Shown one piece after another: positions 24,821 to 33,313 of a DNA stretch of 33,929 nt. The first letter of the stretch is position 1. Each line of letters starts with the position of its first letter. Source of the DNA: an uncultured Spirochaetales bacterium (GTDB lineage Bacteria > Spirochaetota > Spirochaetia > Sphaerochaetales > Sphaerochaetaceae); NCBI GenBank assembly GCA_949283235.1, contig CASDRY010000057.1, positions 1 to 33,929 on the forward strand, in the 5' to 3' direction. The notes below the pieces were generated by a model. That model was not told the DNA's origin. It saw only the letters and a program-made list of their open reading frames with translations, and searched no databases. The translations under genes and the position numbers were made by a program.

Positions 24821-26386
24821 ATGAAATTCACAGAACTCCCTCTCTCAGAAGAGGTGCTTGCCGGAGTAGAGAAGGCAGGCTATACAGACTGCACGCTTGT
24901 TCAGGAGACAGTTCTTCCGGTATCTCTGACAGGAAAGGATGTCATGGTGCAGTCGAAGACAGGAAGCGGCAAGACAGCAGTCTATCTCCTTACAATACTG
25001 GAGAAATACAGCAGGAATAATTCAAGCGCGGCTCTGATTGTTTCCCCGACAAGGGAACTTGCCGTACAGATAGAGGAAGATGCGAAGCTTCTTTCCGCAG
25101 GCTTTCCTGATTACCGCATAGGATGCTTCTATGGAGGTGTTGGCTACAAGGAGCAGAACGAGGAGCTCTCCTCCGGTCTTAATCTTTATGTTGGTACTCC
25201 AGGTCGTCTTCTTGATTTCGCAAAGTCGAATAAGCTTGATTTCCGTTGTTTTGATACAGTTGTGCTTGATGAGGCTGACAGAATGTTCGATATGGGATTC
25301 TACCCGGATGTCCAGTCGATGTTCGCTCAGATGAGAAAGAGCGAGGAGAGGCAGACGATGCTCTTCTCCGCAACTCTTTCAACAAAGGTCAGGAATCTTG
25401 CATGGAAGTATATGTCAGAGCCTGAAGAGATTGCTGTTCAGCCAGAGGAGATTACTGTAAAGAAGATTACCCAGGAGCTTTTCCATGTGACGAAGGATGA
25501 GAAATTCCAGCTTCTTCTTTCAATTCTCAAGAAGCAGGATCCTTCTTCCTGCCTTATCTTCACAAACACCAAGGATATGGCTGTGGAAGTCGCTAAGCGT
25601 CTTGTCATGAATGGCTATAAGGCTGAGTACCTCATGGGTGATATGCCGCAGTCTAAGAGACTGAAGACTCTTGATAGAATGAAAGAGGGAAAGCTTCCAT
25701 ATCTTGTTGCGACAGATGTAGCTGCAAGAGGACTTCAGATTGATGATCTTGAGCTTGTTGTCAATTATGATATCCCGGAGGATTTCGAAAGCTATGTCCA
25801 TCGCATAGGAAGAACTGCTAGGGCTGGAAAATCCGGTAAGGCTATCACGCTGGCATGTGAGGAGTATATCTATGGTCTGGAACCGATCGAGAACTACATC
25901 CAGATGAAGATTCCTGTAGTATGGCCTGATGAGATCGGACTGGAGAAGGTTGAGGACAAGAGCGCTGGTTATCATTACCACTCAAGAAGGCCTCAGCAGA
26001 AGAGAGCGGAGCGTAGCGGCGAGAGAAGGAAGGGAAGCAAGCAGAAGCCTGTCCAGAGAAAATCTGGTGGCTATGAAAAGCCTGTACGCAATGATGAGAA
26101 GGAATACGCCAAGCTTTCAAAGATGTCTCTCGAAGAGAGAATGGCATATTACAAGAGTGAGTTTGGTGGCGAGAGCGTGAAAAAGAGCGCTAAACCTCAG
26201 GCTCAGAGGGTGCAGCAGCAGAAGAAGAGCGTGGAGAACAGAAAGAAGCCACAGCCTGCGAAGCCTCAGAGCGAGGCGGTGAAGAAACCGCAGCCAGCAA
26301 AGCCTCTTGAGGGGCAGAATGCAGAGGTCAAGAGCGCGAGAAAGGGACTTTTCGCACGCATCAAGGCAAAGATTTTCGGGGAGTGA
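24821..26386 (+). CDS. DEAD-box ATP-dependent RNA helicase
   Basis: This 521-residue helicase should unwind RNA in ribosome assembly, mRNA decay or cold adaptation. All core motifs are present: Q motif region near residues 3-28, Walker A TGSGKT (47-52), PTREL (77-81), TPGRLLD, DEAD (150-153), SAT (183-185), ATDVAARG and HRIGRTARAG. After the core (~390 on) comes a basic, low-complexity tail with a repeated KKPQPAKP, probably for RNA binding. It resembles the RhlE/CshA group. The ATG at 24821 follows a weak GAGG. Upstream, TTGTCA (24770) and an AATACT with TG in front (24795) could be a promoter with a 19-bp spacer. It is likely the first gene of a run ending at the ECF S component. Confidence 0.92.
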   Translation: MKFTELPLSEEVLAGVEKAGYTDCTLVQETVLPVSLTGKDVMVQSKTGSGKTAVYLLTILEKYSRNNSSAALIVSPTRELAVQIEEDAKLLSAGFPDYRIGCFYGGVGYKEQNEELSSGLNLYVGTPGRLLDFAKSNKLDFRCFDTVVLDEADRMFDMGFYPDVQSMFAQMRKSEERQTMLFSATLSTKVRNLAWKYMSEPEEIAVQPEEITVKKITQELFHVTKDEKFQLLLSILKKQDPSSCLIFTNTKDMAVEVAKRLVMNGYKAEYLMGDMPQSKRLKTLDRMKEGKLPYLVATDVAARGLQIDDLELVVNYDIPEDFESYVHRIGRTARAGKSGKAITLACEEYIYGLEPIENYIQMKIPVVWPDEIGLEKVEDKSAGYHYHSRRPQQKRAERSGERRKGSKQKPVQRKSGGYEKPVRNDEKEYAKLSKMSLEERMAYYKSEFGGESVKKSAKPQAQRVQQQKKSVENRKKPQPAKPQSEAVKKPQPAKPLEGQNAEVKSARKGLFARIKAKIFGE

Positions 26387-26387
26387 T

Positions 26388-28103
26388 ATGCTTCGACGTT
26401 TCTGTTCCTACTACAGATATTACAAGGGGCTATTCGCCCTGGATATGGCAGCAGCGCTTATTTCCTCGCTGCTGTCACTTCTTTCTCCTGCTATAGTGAG
26501 GTTCATACTATCTACAGCGCTTCCTGAGCGGCTTTTTACAGAGATAATCTGGCTTCTGATAGCTGTTATCGTAATTTACATGATTCAGGCAGGTGCGACA
26601 TTCATCAGGATAAAATGGGGACATTACCTAGGTGTATGGATGGAGAACAAGATGCGTGATGAGCTTTTCTCCCATCTCCAGTGCTTATCATTCTCCTATT
26701 TCGATAAGACAAAAACCGGTACGATAATGAGCCGCATAACGAATGATCTTTTCAATATAGCTGAGGTGGCTCATCATTGTCCTGAGGATTTCCTTATATC
26801 GATAGCGACTATAATCGGGGCATATGCTTTCATGTTCTCTTTCTCCTGGAAGCTGGCTCTCATCTCGATAATCCCTCTTCCGATCATGCTGACTTATGGA
26901 ATTGTGTTCAATCATCGACTGAAGGAGAGAAACAGAGCTATTAGGAAGACTATTGCAGAGGTTAATGTAGAGGCTGAGAACTCGATTCAGGGCATAAGGG
27001 AAGTAAAGAGCTATTCTAAGGAGAAGTTCCAGGAGAAGAGATTCAGCGAGACAAATGTGAGGCTGAAGAAGTCCAGGGAGAAGATGTATCAGACGATGGC
27101 ACAGTATCAGACTGGTATAGGCTTCATGAGGGATTTCTACTACTTCATGACAATAGCGGGAGGGATAATCCTCATAGCACTCTCGAAGGCTGAGGTCTAT
27201 GATCTTGTCACATTCCTGCTTTATGTTTCAGTTGTATTGCCTCCTATCGATCGTCTGATAAACTTCACTGAACAGTTTACACAGGGAATGGCTTCGTTCG
27301 AGCGCTTTATTGAGATAATAGACATAAAGCCTCAGATTGAGGACAAGGAGAATGCTGTAGCGCTTGCTGTTAAGGATGGCACTATTGATTTCAAGGATGT
27401 CTCATTTTCCTACGATACAGAGGATGGAAGTGTTGTCATAGATAATCTCAATCTCCATATTCCAGGAGGGTCAAAGGCTGCGCTTGTAGGGGAGTCTGGA
27501 GCTGGAAAATCAACGATTGTCTCACTCCTTGGGCGTTTCTATGAGAGAAACAGCGGAAGCATTACCATCGATGGTGTTGATATCGAGGATGTGATGCAGA
27601 AGTCCCTGCATGAAGCTATCGGTTTCGTGCAGCAGAGTGTTTTCCTATTCGATGCATCGATCAGGGAGAATCTGAGATATGGGAAAGCGGATGCAACAGA
27701 TGAGGAGATGTGGGAAGCGCTCAAGAACGCTAATCTATTTGAATTCGTCTCATCCCTTCCTGATGGTCTTGATACAGAAGTCGGGGAGAGGGGGACAAGG
27801 CTTTCCGGAGGGCAGAAGCAGAGGCTTTCAATTGCCCGTATCTTCCTTAAGAATCCTAAGATCCTCATTTTCGATGAAGCTACAAGCTCTCTTGATACCG
27901 AAAGCGAGAAACTCATTCAGGAGGCTTTTGATCGTCTTGCAAAGGGCAGAACTTCGATCGTTATAGCCCATAGGTTATCAACAGTGCGTGATTCAGATAT
28001 AATCTTCGTAATAGACAAAGGCAGGGTGAAGGAGAAGGGAACACACGAGGAGCTTCTTGCAGAAAAGGGTCTTTATTACCGTCTCTATTCGCTGAAGGAC
28101 TGA
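26388..28103 (+). CDS. ABC exporter, fused membrane and ATPase half-transporter
   Basis: This is an MsbA/MdlB/LmrA-type half-transporter of 571 residues that would act as a homodimer in the inner membrane. Six hydrophobic helices cover residues ~15-310. The ATPase follows with Walker A GESGAGKST (~368-376), a Q-loop VQQSVFLF, the signature LSGGQKQR (~474), Walker B ILIFDEATSSLD and an H-loop (IAHRLST). The ATG at 26388 has GGGGAG five to ten bases upstream; earlier in-frame codons overlap the helicase gene and lack family similarity. It starts one base after the helicase stop, and plsC begins three bases after its end. The neighbour PlsC hints at a lipid-related substrate, but multidrug or peptide export are equally possible. 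Confidence 0.93.
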   Translation: MLRRFCSYYRYYKGLFALDMAAALISSLLSLLSPAIVRFILSTALPERLFTEIIWLLIAVIVIYMIQAGATFIRIKWGHYLGVWMENKMRDELFSHLQCLSFSYFDKTKTGTIMSRITNDLFNIAEVAHHCPEDFLISIATIIGAYAFMFSFSWKLALISIIPLPIMLTYGIVFNHRLKERNRAIRKTIAEVNVEAENSIQGIREVKSYSKEKFQEKRFSETNVRLKKSREKMYQTMAQYQTGIGFMRDFYYFMTIAGGIILIALSKAEVYDLVTFLLYVSVVLPPIDRLINFTEQFTQGMASFERFIEIIDIKPQIEDKENAVALAVKDGTIDFKDVSFSYDTEDGSVVIDNLNLHIPGGSKAALVGESGAGKSTIVSLLGRFYERNSGSITIDGVDIEDVMQKSLHEAIGFVQQSVFLFDASIRENLRYGKADATDEEMWEALKNANLFEFVSSLPDGLDTEVGERGTRLSGGQKQRLSIARIFLKNPKILIFDEATSSLDTESEKLIQEAFDRLAKGRTSIVIAHRLSTVRDSDIIFVIDKGRVKEKGTHEELLAEKGLYYRLYSLKD

Positions 28104-28106
28104 GCT

Positions 28107-28859
28107 ATGAAGAAAAGAATAAGATTTGTTTTCGCTATTATATTTATTGCACCGCTCTTTGTTGTGCTTTCATTGCTTGCGATGCTCTTCGGGAATCTTC
28201 TATCAGCGCTTCATTTGGAGAGAGCTAGCGAGAAGACAGTGCATTTCCTGCTTGATATCCTGATAGCCTGGATACTCTTCTGGCTAGGAGTCCGTCTTCA
28301 CGTTGAAGGAAAGGAGAATATTCCAAAGTGGGGAAAAAAGGTCTGCTACATTGCAAATCATCAGTCCATGATGGATATCCCTGTGCTATATGGAGCTGGA
28401 ATGTGGTGTGGCCTTGTCGCGAAAGAGGAGCTTTTCAGGATACCTCTTCTCCATGGCCTTCTTTCTGTTCTTAAGTGTGTGGCGATTGATCGTTCATCTC
28501 TCCGCGCTAGTCTGAAATCGATTCTCAAGGGTGTTGAGCAGATTGAAGCGGGCTATCCTATGGGAATCTTCCCGGAAGGTACAAGGAGCAAGACAGGAGA
28601 GATTGCGGAGATGAAGGCTGGAGCTTTCAAGATGGCGACGAAGCCTCACGCGCTTGTCGTTCCTGTAGCGATGAAGAATACCCGCAATACTCTCGAAGCT
28701 ATTGATAGCTTCCGCATTGTCCATGTTTATGTGAAGATAATGAAGCCTATCGATACATCCCTTCTTTCTGAAGAAGAGCTTAAGACACTCCACAGTGATG
28801 TGGAGAACGAGATAAGGGAAGCTTATAAGGCTCTTCCTGGTCCATATGCTAAGCGCTGA
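28107..28859 (+). CDS. plsC: 1-acyl-sn-glycerol-3-phosphate acyltransferase
   Basis: PlsC adds the second acyl chain to lysophosphatidic acid, giving phosphatidic acid for membrane phospholipids. The 250-residue protein has one or two N-terminal membrane helices, then the acyltransferase motifs: NHQSMMD with H85 and D90, and FPEGTRS with E157. Further PlsC blocks (VPVAMKNT) follow. AAGGA precedes the ATG at 28107. It sits between the ABC exporter and the ECF ATPase gene, overlapping the latter by 14 bp. Length fits the 240-260 typical of the family. Confidence 0.92.
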   Translation: MKKRIRFVFAIIFIAPLFVVLSLLAMLFGNLLSALHLERASEKTVHFLLDILIAWILFWLGVRLHVEGKENIPKWGKKVCYIANHQSMMDIPVLYGAGMWCGLVAKEELFRIPLLHGLLSVLKCVAIDRSSLRASLKSILKGVEQIEAGYPMGIFPEGTRSKTGEIAEMKAGAFKMATKPHALVVPVAMKNTRNTLEAIDSFRIVHVYVKIMKPIDTSLLSEEELKTLHSDVENEIREAYKALPGPYAKR

Positions 28860-30165
28860 TATCTCATTTTCGTATCAGGACGGAACGGAAATCTTCTCAG
28901 GTTTCCGTTTCTCCATTCCTGATGGGGGAAAGATCAGGATTATCTCAGAGCCAGGGAGTGGTAAGACAACCCTAGCAAGAATCCTCACAGGCGGGGCTCC
29001 ATCTTATAGTGGTGGAAAGCTTGAAGGTAGTGTGATTCTGAATGGTTTGAATCTCCTTGATATGGATATTTCCTCCCGACTTCCCATTGCTGGCAGAGTC
29101 AGCCAGAATACAGATGAGATGATGCTGTTTTCCTCGGTTGAAGAGGAGATAGCTTTTCCTCTATGCAATCTGGGGCTGGAAGAGAAAGAGATAGAAAATA
29201 GGATAAAAAAGGTTCTTGCTCTTTTCGGTCTTGAAGGCTATGAAGGGGTTGCTTCCTCTGAGCTGTCTGGAGGTGAGAAGCGTCGTCTGATGCTGGCCAT
29301 TCTCTTTGCAGTCGATCCTGAGCTTTACATTCTCGATGAATCCTTTGATGAGTTATCTCCGGAGTGGAGGAAGAAGCTTGCTGAGCTGATTGAAGCTTCA
29401 GATAGGATGTTCATAATCCTGGGCTCCCATGAGACGGAGGAGTATGGTTTTCTTCCCGGTGAGATAGTGTCCATAGAGAATGGCAAGGCATCTGAGTATA
29501 GAAAAGCTGCAATGCCTGTTATTTCATTTCATTCAAAGCTTGAAGATACTGCTTTGACAGCTTCTGGTATAGTAGTAAGGCGATACCATAAAAGCATCAG
29601 AGAGGATGAAAGCTTTGAGTTATCTGTACCTTCATTTTCCGTTCATAAAGGGGAGTGTGTTGTAATAACTGGTGGAAATGGTACTGGAAAAAGCTCATTT
29701 TCAAGGGTTCTCTGCGGTCTTCTTGATGAAGAGAGAGGTTCTGTTCAGATTGATGGAAAGGTCTTATCTCCGAAGGAAAGACGAAAAAGTGTTGCCTATC
29801 TTATGCAGAATCCATATGAGGAGCTTTTCCTGCCTACAGTAAAAGATGAGGCTTTAAGCTCTGGTGCTGATGAAAAAGAGATAGATGAAGCTTTTGATTT
29901 ATTCGGTTTGCGTCCAGAGTGGTATACTGCGGAGATTTCCTATGGAAGGGCAAAGATGCTGCAGGCGATGCTTTTCTACCTCTTGAAGAGACCCTTTGCC
30001 ATCTTTGATGAATTTGACAGCGCTCTTCCTTATGAGGAGAGTATTGGGGTAATTGAAAGATATATGGAGCGTGGTTCTGGTGTTATTGTCATAACCCATG
30101 ATCTTGCTTTTGCCTCGAACTTACCTGGAAAGCATATGAAGGTTATAGATGGAGTGCTTTCATGA
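28846..30165 (+). CDS. ECF transporter double ATPase (fused EcfA-EcfA')
   Basis: This 439-residue protein contains two ABC ATPase domains in tandem and energises an ECF-type vitamin or micronutrient importer. Domain 1 has Walker A EPGSGKTT (~34-42), signature LSGGEKRR (~138), Walker B YILDESFDEL and a switch histidine (GSHETEE). Domain 2 has Walker A GNGTGKSS (~276-283), Walker B FAIFDEFDS and H-loop ITHD. Its signature is degenerate, ISYGR at 364-368 instead of LSGGQ. One of the two composite ATP sites is therefore probably weak or inactive. The ATG lies inside the 3' end of plsC (14-bp overlap), and the stop overlaps the next gene by 4 bp. The following T and S genes confirm the ECF assignment. 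Confidence 0.88.
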   Translation: MLSADISFSYQDGTEIFSGFRFSIPDGGKIRIISEPGSGKTTLARILTGGAPSYSGGKLEGSVILNGLNLLDMDISSRLPIAGRVSQNTDEMMLFSSVEEEIAFPLCNLGLEEKEIENRIKKVLALFGLEGYEGVASSELSGGEKRRLMLAILFAVDPELYILDESFDELSPEWRKKLAELIEASDRMFIILGSHETEEYGFLPGEIVSIENGKASEYRKAAMPVISFHSKLEDTALTASGIVVRRYHKSIREDESFELSVPSFSVHKGECVVITGGNGTGKSSFSRVLCGLLDEERGSVQIDGKVLSPKERRKSVAYLMQNPYEELFLPTVKDEALSSGADEKEIDEAFDLFGLRPEWYTAEISYGRAKMLQAMLFYLLKRPFAIFDEFDSALPYEESIGVIERYMERGSGVIVITHDLAFASNLPGKHMKVIDGVLS

Positions 30166-30902
30166 ATACTTCTAGCTATATCTATGGAACATCTTTCTAT
30201 CATAGGTATGACGTGAGAGCAAAACTGATTTTCACGTTGCTTTATTCTGTTCTCATATTCTTCATTCATTCATGGTATGGGCTTCTTTCATCTGCTGTGG
30301 TTCCTTTTATTATCTTCATCTTCTCGCTAGGCTGGAAAGAGACAGCAAAGGCCATGAAGAGGCTTCTTCCTGTCCTCATCCTCCTTTTCATATTCCTGCC
30401 TTTACAGGATAGAGAAGGAACACCTCTTCTTGTCATAAATGATTTTTCTGTTTTTACAGCAGAGGGGTTGTATAGAGTCTCCAGGCTTGCTTCACGTTTC
30501 GTATCTCTTTCCTTGATTCTCATGCTGCTTATAGAGACGGAAAGGAGTGAGAATATAATCAAAGGATTGAGATTCTTCCGTCTGCCATATAATGCTTCGA
30601 TACTTCTTTCAATAATACTTCGTTTCATTCCATATCTTGGTTCTCTTTTTGAGGAGATAAGGGCTTCTATGTCTCTTCGTCTCACAGAAGGAAAGAGAGG
30701 ATTTCCCATAATGCCTTCGATTACGGCATTCGCGGTCGCTTCTGTTAGAATGATTCCTGATACAGCAGCGGCTCTGGAGGAGAGAGGTTTCGGACGAAGA
30801 GGTAGAACAGAGTACAAAAAGCTGCCTTTATCGAGGAAAGTGTTCACAGAGTTCGTTATTAGTGCTATTCTCCCCGTCATGTTCTTCATCATTATGAGGT
30901 AG
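30162..30902 (+). CDS. ecfT: ECF transporter transmembrane component (EcfT)
   Basis: EcfT is the membrane scaffold that couples the ATPases to the substrate-binding S component. The 246-residue protein has about five or six hydrophobic helices. Its cytoplasmic coupling region has ALEERGFGRRGRTEY near residues 200-215, matching the second conserved Ala-Arg-Gly-type motif. The first coupling motif is less typical (IRASMSLRLTEGKRG). It overlaps the double ATPase gene by ATGA and is followed two bases later by the S component, so the complex is made from one mRNA. Confidence 0.85.
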   Translation: MNTSSYIYGTSFYHRYDVRAKLIFTLLYSVLIFFIHSWYGLLSSAVVPFIIFIFSLGWKETAKAMKRLLPVLILLFIFLPLQDREGTPLLVINDFSVFTAEGLYRVSRLASRFVSLSLILMLLIETERSENIIKGLRFFRLPYNASILLSIILRFIPYLGSLFEEIRASMSLRLTEGKRGFPIMPSITAFAVASVRMIPDTAAALEERGFGRRGRTEYKKLPLSRKVFTEFVISAILPVMFFIIMR

Positions 30903-30904
30903 CT

Positions 30905-31423
30905 ATGAAAGAGAAAAGAACAGCTTTGCACATCAGTCTTATTGCGGTATCTGCAGCGCTTGTTGCAGTATTTACTATTGCTGTGCGTATTCCGGTTCCA
31001 GCAACAGCGGGGTATATATCACTTTGCGATGCTGCTGTTGTTTTTGTTTCCTATGCTTTCGGACCATTCACTGGCTTGATAGCTGGAGGCCTTGGTTCTG
31101 CTTTCGCAGATCTTCTTGGTGGCTATCCTCAGTTTGCACTGCTTTCATTCATCGTTCATGGGCTTGAAGCTTTGCTTGCTGGACTTCTTGTCAAAAAGAA
31201 TAGTCAGAGCATTCCTACGATGATTGTAGGAGCTATTATCTCGATAATCATTGTCTGTGGTGGCTATCTTCTTCTTGAGACGCTCTTCATCACGACTTTC
31301 AGCTCTGCTCTCGTAGAAGTTCCGATGAATGCGCTTCAGAGCGGTGTCGGTGCTGTTGTCGGTCTTCTCCTTTACACAGCTGTAAGGAAGGCTTACAGGA
31401 ATCTTGATGCTATAAGATGGTAG
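30905..31423 (+). CDS. ECF transporter substrate-binding (S) component, substrate unknown
   Basis: This 172-residue membrane protein has about six hydrophobic helices, as expected for an S component. The pattern GYISLCDAAVVFVSYAFGP and IAGGLGSAFADLLGGYPQF resembles the riboflavin-type S family (PF07155-like), whose members also include other vitamin or precursor carriers. I therefore leave the ligand open. No FMN, TPP or other known riboswitch is visible upstream, which removes the usual clue. With the ATPase and T genes directly upstream it forms a dedicated (group I) ECF importer. Its stop codon lies inside the stem of the operon terminator. Confidence 0.82.
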   Translation: MKEKRTALHISLIAVSAALVAVFTIAVRIPVPATAGYISLCDAAVVFVSYAFGPFTGLIAGGLGSAFADLLGGYPQFALLSFIVHGLEALLAGLLVKKNSQSIPTMIVGAIISIIIVCGGYLLLETLFITTFSSALVEVPMNALQSGVGAVVGLLLYTAVRKAYRNLDAIRW

Positions 31424-31437
31424 TAACCATCTTTTTT
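31414..31437 (+). terminator. Terminator overlapping the S-component stop codon
   Basis: AAGATGGT (31414-31421) pairs with ACCATCTT (31426-31433) around the four-base loop AGTA, followed by more Ts. The stop TAG (31421-31423) is inside the stem and loop. It ends the long helicase-to-ECF run. Confidence 0.8.
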
Positions 31438-31440
31438 CTC

Positions 31441-31449
31441 TGATATAGT
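31441..31449 (+). promoter_or_regulatory. Candidate extended -10 element for guaA
   Basis: TGATATAGT matches TGnTATAAT with one mismatch and lies 17 bases before the guaA ATG. The predicted start near 31456 would fall at the ribosome site AAGGAGG (31455-31461), giving a very short leader. No good -35 is visible. Confidence 0.3.
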
Positions 31450-31466
31450 CTTCTAAGGAGGCGTCA

Positions 31467-33017
31467 ATGGCCAGAGAGCACGATATGGTAATCGTTCTTG
31501 ATTTCGGAGCGCAGTATAGCCAGCTCATAGCAAGAAGAGTGAGGGAGTGTGGTGTTTATAGCCAGATTTATCCTTTCACTGTATCTGCGGAGGAAATCAG
31601 GAGAATAAAGCCGAAGGGAATCATCTTCTCAGGTGGTCCTTCAAGTGTTAAGACTCCGGGTTCTCCTCGTCCAGACATGGAGATATTCTCTCTTGGTATT
31701 CCGATTCTTGGAATCTGCTATGGTCTTCAGGTTATGTCGGAGATGCTTGGTGGCAATGTCACATGCCCTGAGAAGAAGGAGTATGGTCTTCAGAATATCG
31801 ATATCGTAGATAAGACTACAGAACTTCTGAAAGATGTCTCTGATAAAAGCCAGGTATGGATGAGCCACGGTGATTCTGTCGATAAGATTCCCCAGGGATT
31901 CAGAGTTACCGCTACAACTCCTACTTGTCCTTATACTGCTATAGAAGACAGCTCTAGAAAATTCTACGGAGTTCAGTTCCATCCAGAGGTTGTTCATTCT
32001 GTAGAGGGCGAGAAGATGATCCGCACCTTTGTCCTCGATATCTGCAAAGCGAATGCTGACTGGAATATGGGCTCATTCGTGAGCGATGCAGTTGAGTCAA
32101 TCAGGAAGACTGTCGGAAACAGAAGGGTTCTCTGTGGTCTTTCAGGTGGAGTAGACTCATCTGTTGCTGCAGTTCTCATTCATAAGGCTATTGGTGATCA
32201 GCTGGTATGTGTTTTTGTTAACAATGGAATGCTTAGAAAGAACGAGGCAGAGTCTGTCCTGGATCTTTTTGGTAAGCATTTCAATATGAATCTCCAGTAT
32301 GCAGATGCTACAGAAGACTTCCTTTCAGCTCTTAAGGGTGTTACAGAGCCTGAGGCCAAGAGAAAGATAATCGGAAAGGTTTTTGTCGATATTTTCTACA
32401 GGGAAGCCAGAAAGTGCGGAGACATTTCATTCCTTGCACAGGGTACTCTTTATCCTGATGTGATAGAGTCCAGATCTCCTTCTGGAGGACCTTCTGCTAC
32501 TATAAAATCTCATCATAATGTTGGTGGTCTTCCTGAAGATCTCAAATGGGAGCTTCTTGAACCTTTGAAGGAGCTTTTCAAAGATGAGGTAAGAGCTCTT
32601 GGCAAGGAGCTTGGGCTTCCTGATGAGCTTGTTTATCGTCACCCATTCCCGGGTCCTGGTCTTGGTGTTAGGTGTATCGGAGAGGTAACAAAGGAAAGGC
32701 TGGATACTCTTCGTGATGTTGATGCAATCTTCATTGATGAGATCAGAAAGGCTGGATTGTATGATAAGATATGGCAGGCTCTTGCAGATCTTTTACCCGT
32801 AAAGAGCGTTGGCGTTCAGGGAGATGAGAGAACATATAGAGAAGTCTGTACGCTGAGAGCGGTAACAAGTGAAGATGCGATGACAGCTGATTGGTATCGT
32901 ATGCCTTACGATGTGCTCCAGAGAGCAGCTTCACGTATCTGCAATGAAGTTTCAGGGGTAAACAGAGTACTCTATGATATTACAAGTAAACCACCAGGAA
33001 CGATAGAGTGGGAATAG
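31467..33017 (+). CDS. guaA: GMP synthase (glutamine-hydrolysing)
   Basis: GuaA converts XMP to GMP with ATP and glutamine in the cytoplasm, the last step of guanine nucleotide synthesis. The 516-residue protein has the class I glutamine amidotransferase domain first, with the triad C84 (GICYGLQ), H172 and E174 (FHPEV). The ATP pyrophosphatase domain has its P-loop GLSGGVDSS (~224-232). The C-terminal dimerisation domain ends in the family-typical ITSKPPGTIEWE. The ATG at 31467 has AAGGAGG five bases upstream. It is a single-gene unit between two terminators. No guanine riboswitch fits in the 43-bp upstream gap. Confidence 0.97.
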   Translation: MAREHDMVIVLDFGAQYSQLIARRVRECGVYSQIYPFTVSAEEIRRIKPKGIIFSGGPSSVKTPGSPRPDMEIFSLGIPILGICYGLQVMSEMLGGNVTCPEKKEYGLQNIDIVDKTTELLKDVSDKSQVWMSHGDSVDKIPQGFRVTATTPTCPYTAIEDSSRKFYGVQFHPEVVHSVEGEKMIRTFVLDICKANADWNMGSFVSDAVESIRKTVGNRRVLCGLSGGVDSSVAAVLIHKAIGDQLVCVFVNNGMLRKNEAESVLDLFGKHFNMNLQYADATEDFLSALKGVTEPEAKRKIIGKVFVDIFYREARKCGDISFLAQGTLYPDVIESRSPSGGPSATIKSHHNVGGLPEDLKWELLEPLKELFKDEVRALGKELGLPDELVYRHPFPGPGLGVRCIGEVTKERLDTLRDVDAIFIDEIRKAGLYDKIWQALADLLPVKSVGVQGDERTYREVCTLRAVTSEDAMTADWYRMPYDVLQRAASRICNEVSGVNRVLYDITSKPPGTIEWE

Positions 33018-33081
33018 TGAGGGGGGGGTAATATACTCCCGTAAGAACCATTTAATAATTTATTTTATTATAACGAATTAG

Positions 33082-33110
33082 CCTTGTCAAAACGACAAGG
33101 TTTTAATTTT
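33082..33110 (+). terminator. Rho-independent terminator after guaA
   Basis: CCTTGTC (33082-33088) pairs with GACAAGG (33094-33100) around AAAAC, followed by TTTTAATTTT. It lies 64 bp after the guaA stop; the bases between are a G8 run (33021-33028) and AT-rich sequence. Confidence 0.82.
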
Positions 33111-33121
33111 AAATAATAGGT

Positions 33122-33143
33122 ATTTGACGAGGATTTGACGAGG
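33122..33143. repeat. Perfect tandem 11-bp repeat
   Basis: ATTTGACGAGG occurs twice head to tail (33122-33132, 33133-33143). Each copy contains TTGACG, a good -35 hexamer. TACGAT follows the second copy at a 17-bp spacing (33158-33163). It may be a duplicated promoter or protein-binding element. Confidence 0.6.
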
Positions 33144-33313
33144 AATCGCTAAAAAAGTACGATTATGGAGCTTTTTTCAAAACTCAGGTCTTCAATGAAA
33201 AGCTGCATGAATATGCAGAATGTGAGGCATTGAGGACTCGGCATTGACCAGTAGTCATTATCTTTCATGATATTTTCCGCTTTTTCCCAAGCAAGTCCTC
33301 TTTGCATATAAAA
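33144..33313. other. Non-coding or remnant stretch before the insertion sequence
   Basis: No convincing gene is present. It holds a perfect hairpin CTGCAT-GAAT-ATGCAG (33203-33218), two direct copies of GGCATTGA (33226-33233 and 33240-33247), and a minus-strand frame open for 52 codons from an ATG at 33307 to 33149 without a ribosome site. The left boundary of the insertion sequence probably lies here, but cannot be fixed without its right end. Confidence 0.35.

Noticed and set aside
30266..30931. 221-codon minus-strand frame
   Set aside because: It is antisense to ecfT and lacks a plausible start or motif.
31424..31466. Possible guanine riboswitch before guaA
   Set aside because: Only 43 bp separate the upstream stop from the start, and a terminator fills part of it; no room for the aptamer.
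33021..33028. Run of eight G after guaA as a possible phase-variation tract
   Set aside because: It lies after the stop codon and is not in a coding or promoter spacer, so length change would have no clear effect.
33165..33233. 22-codon plus-strand frame MELFSKLRSSMKSCMNMQNV
   Set aside because: No ribosome site is close to its ATG and it overlaps the longer minus-strand frame; too short to support.
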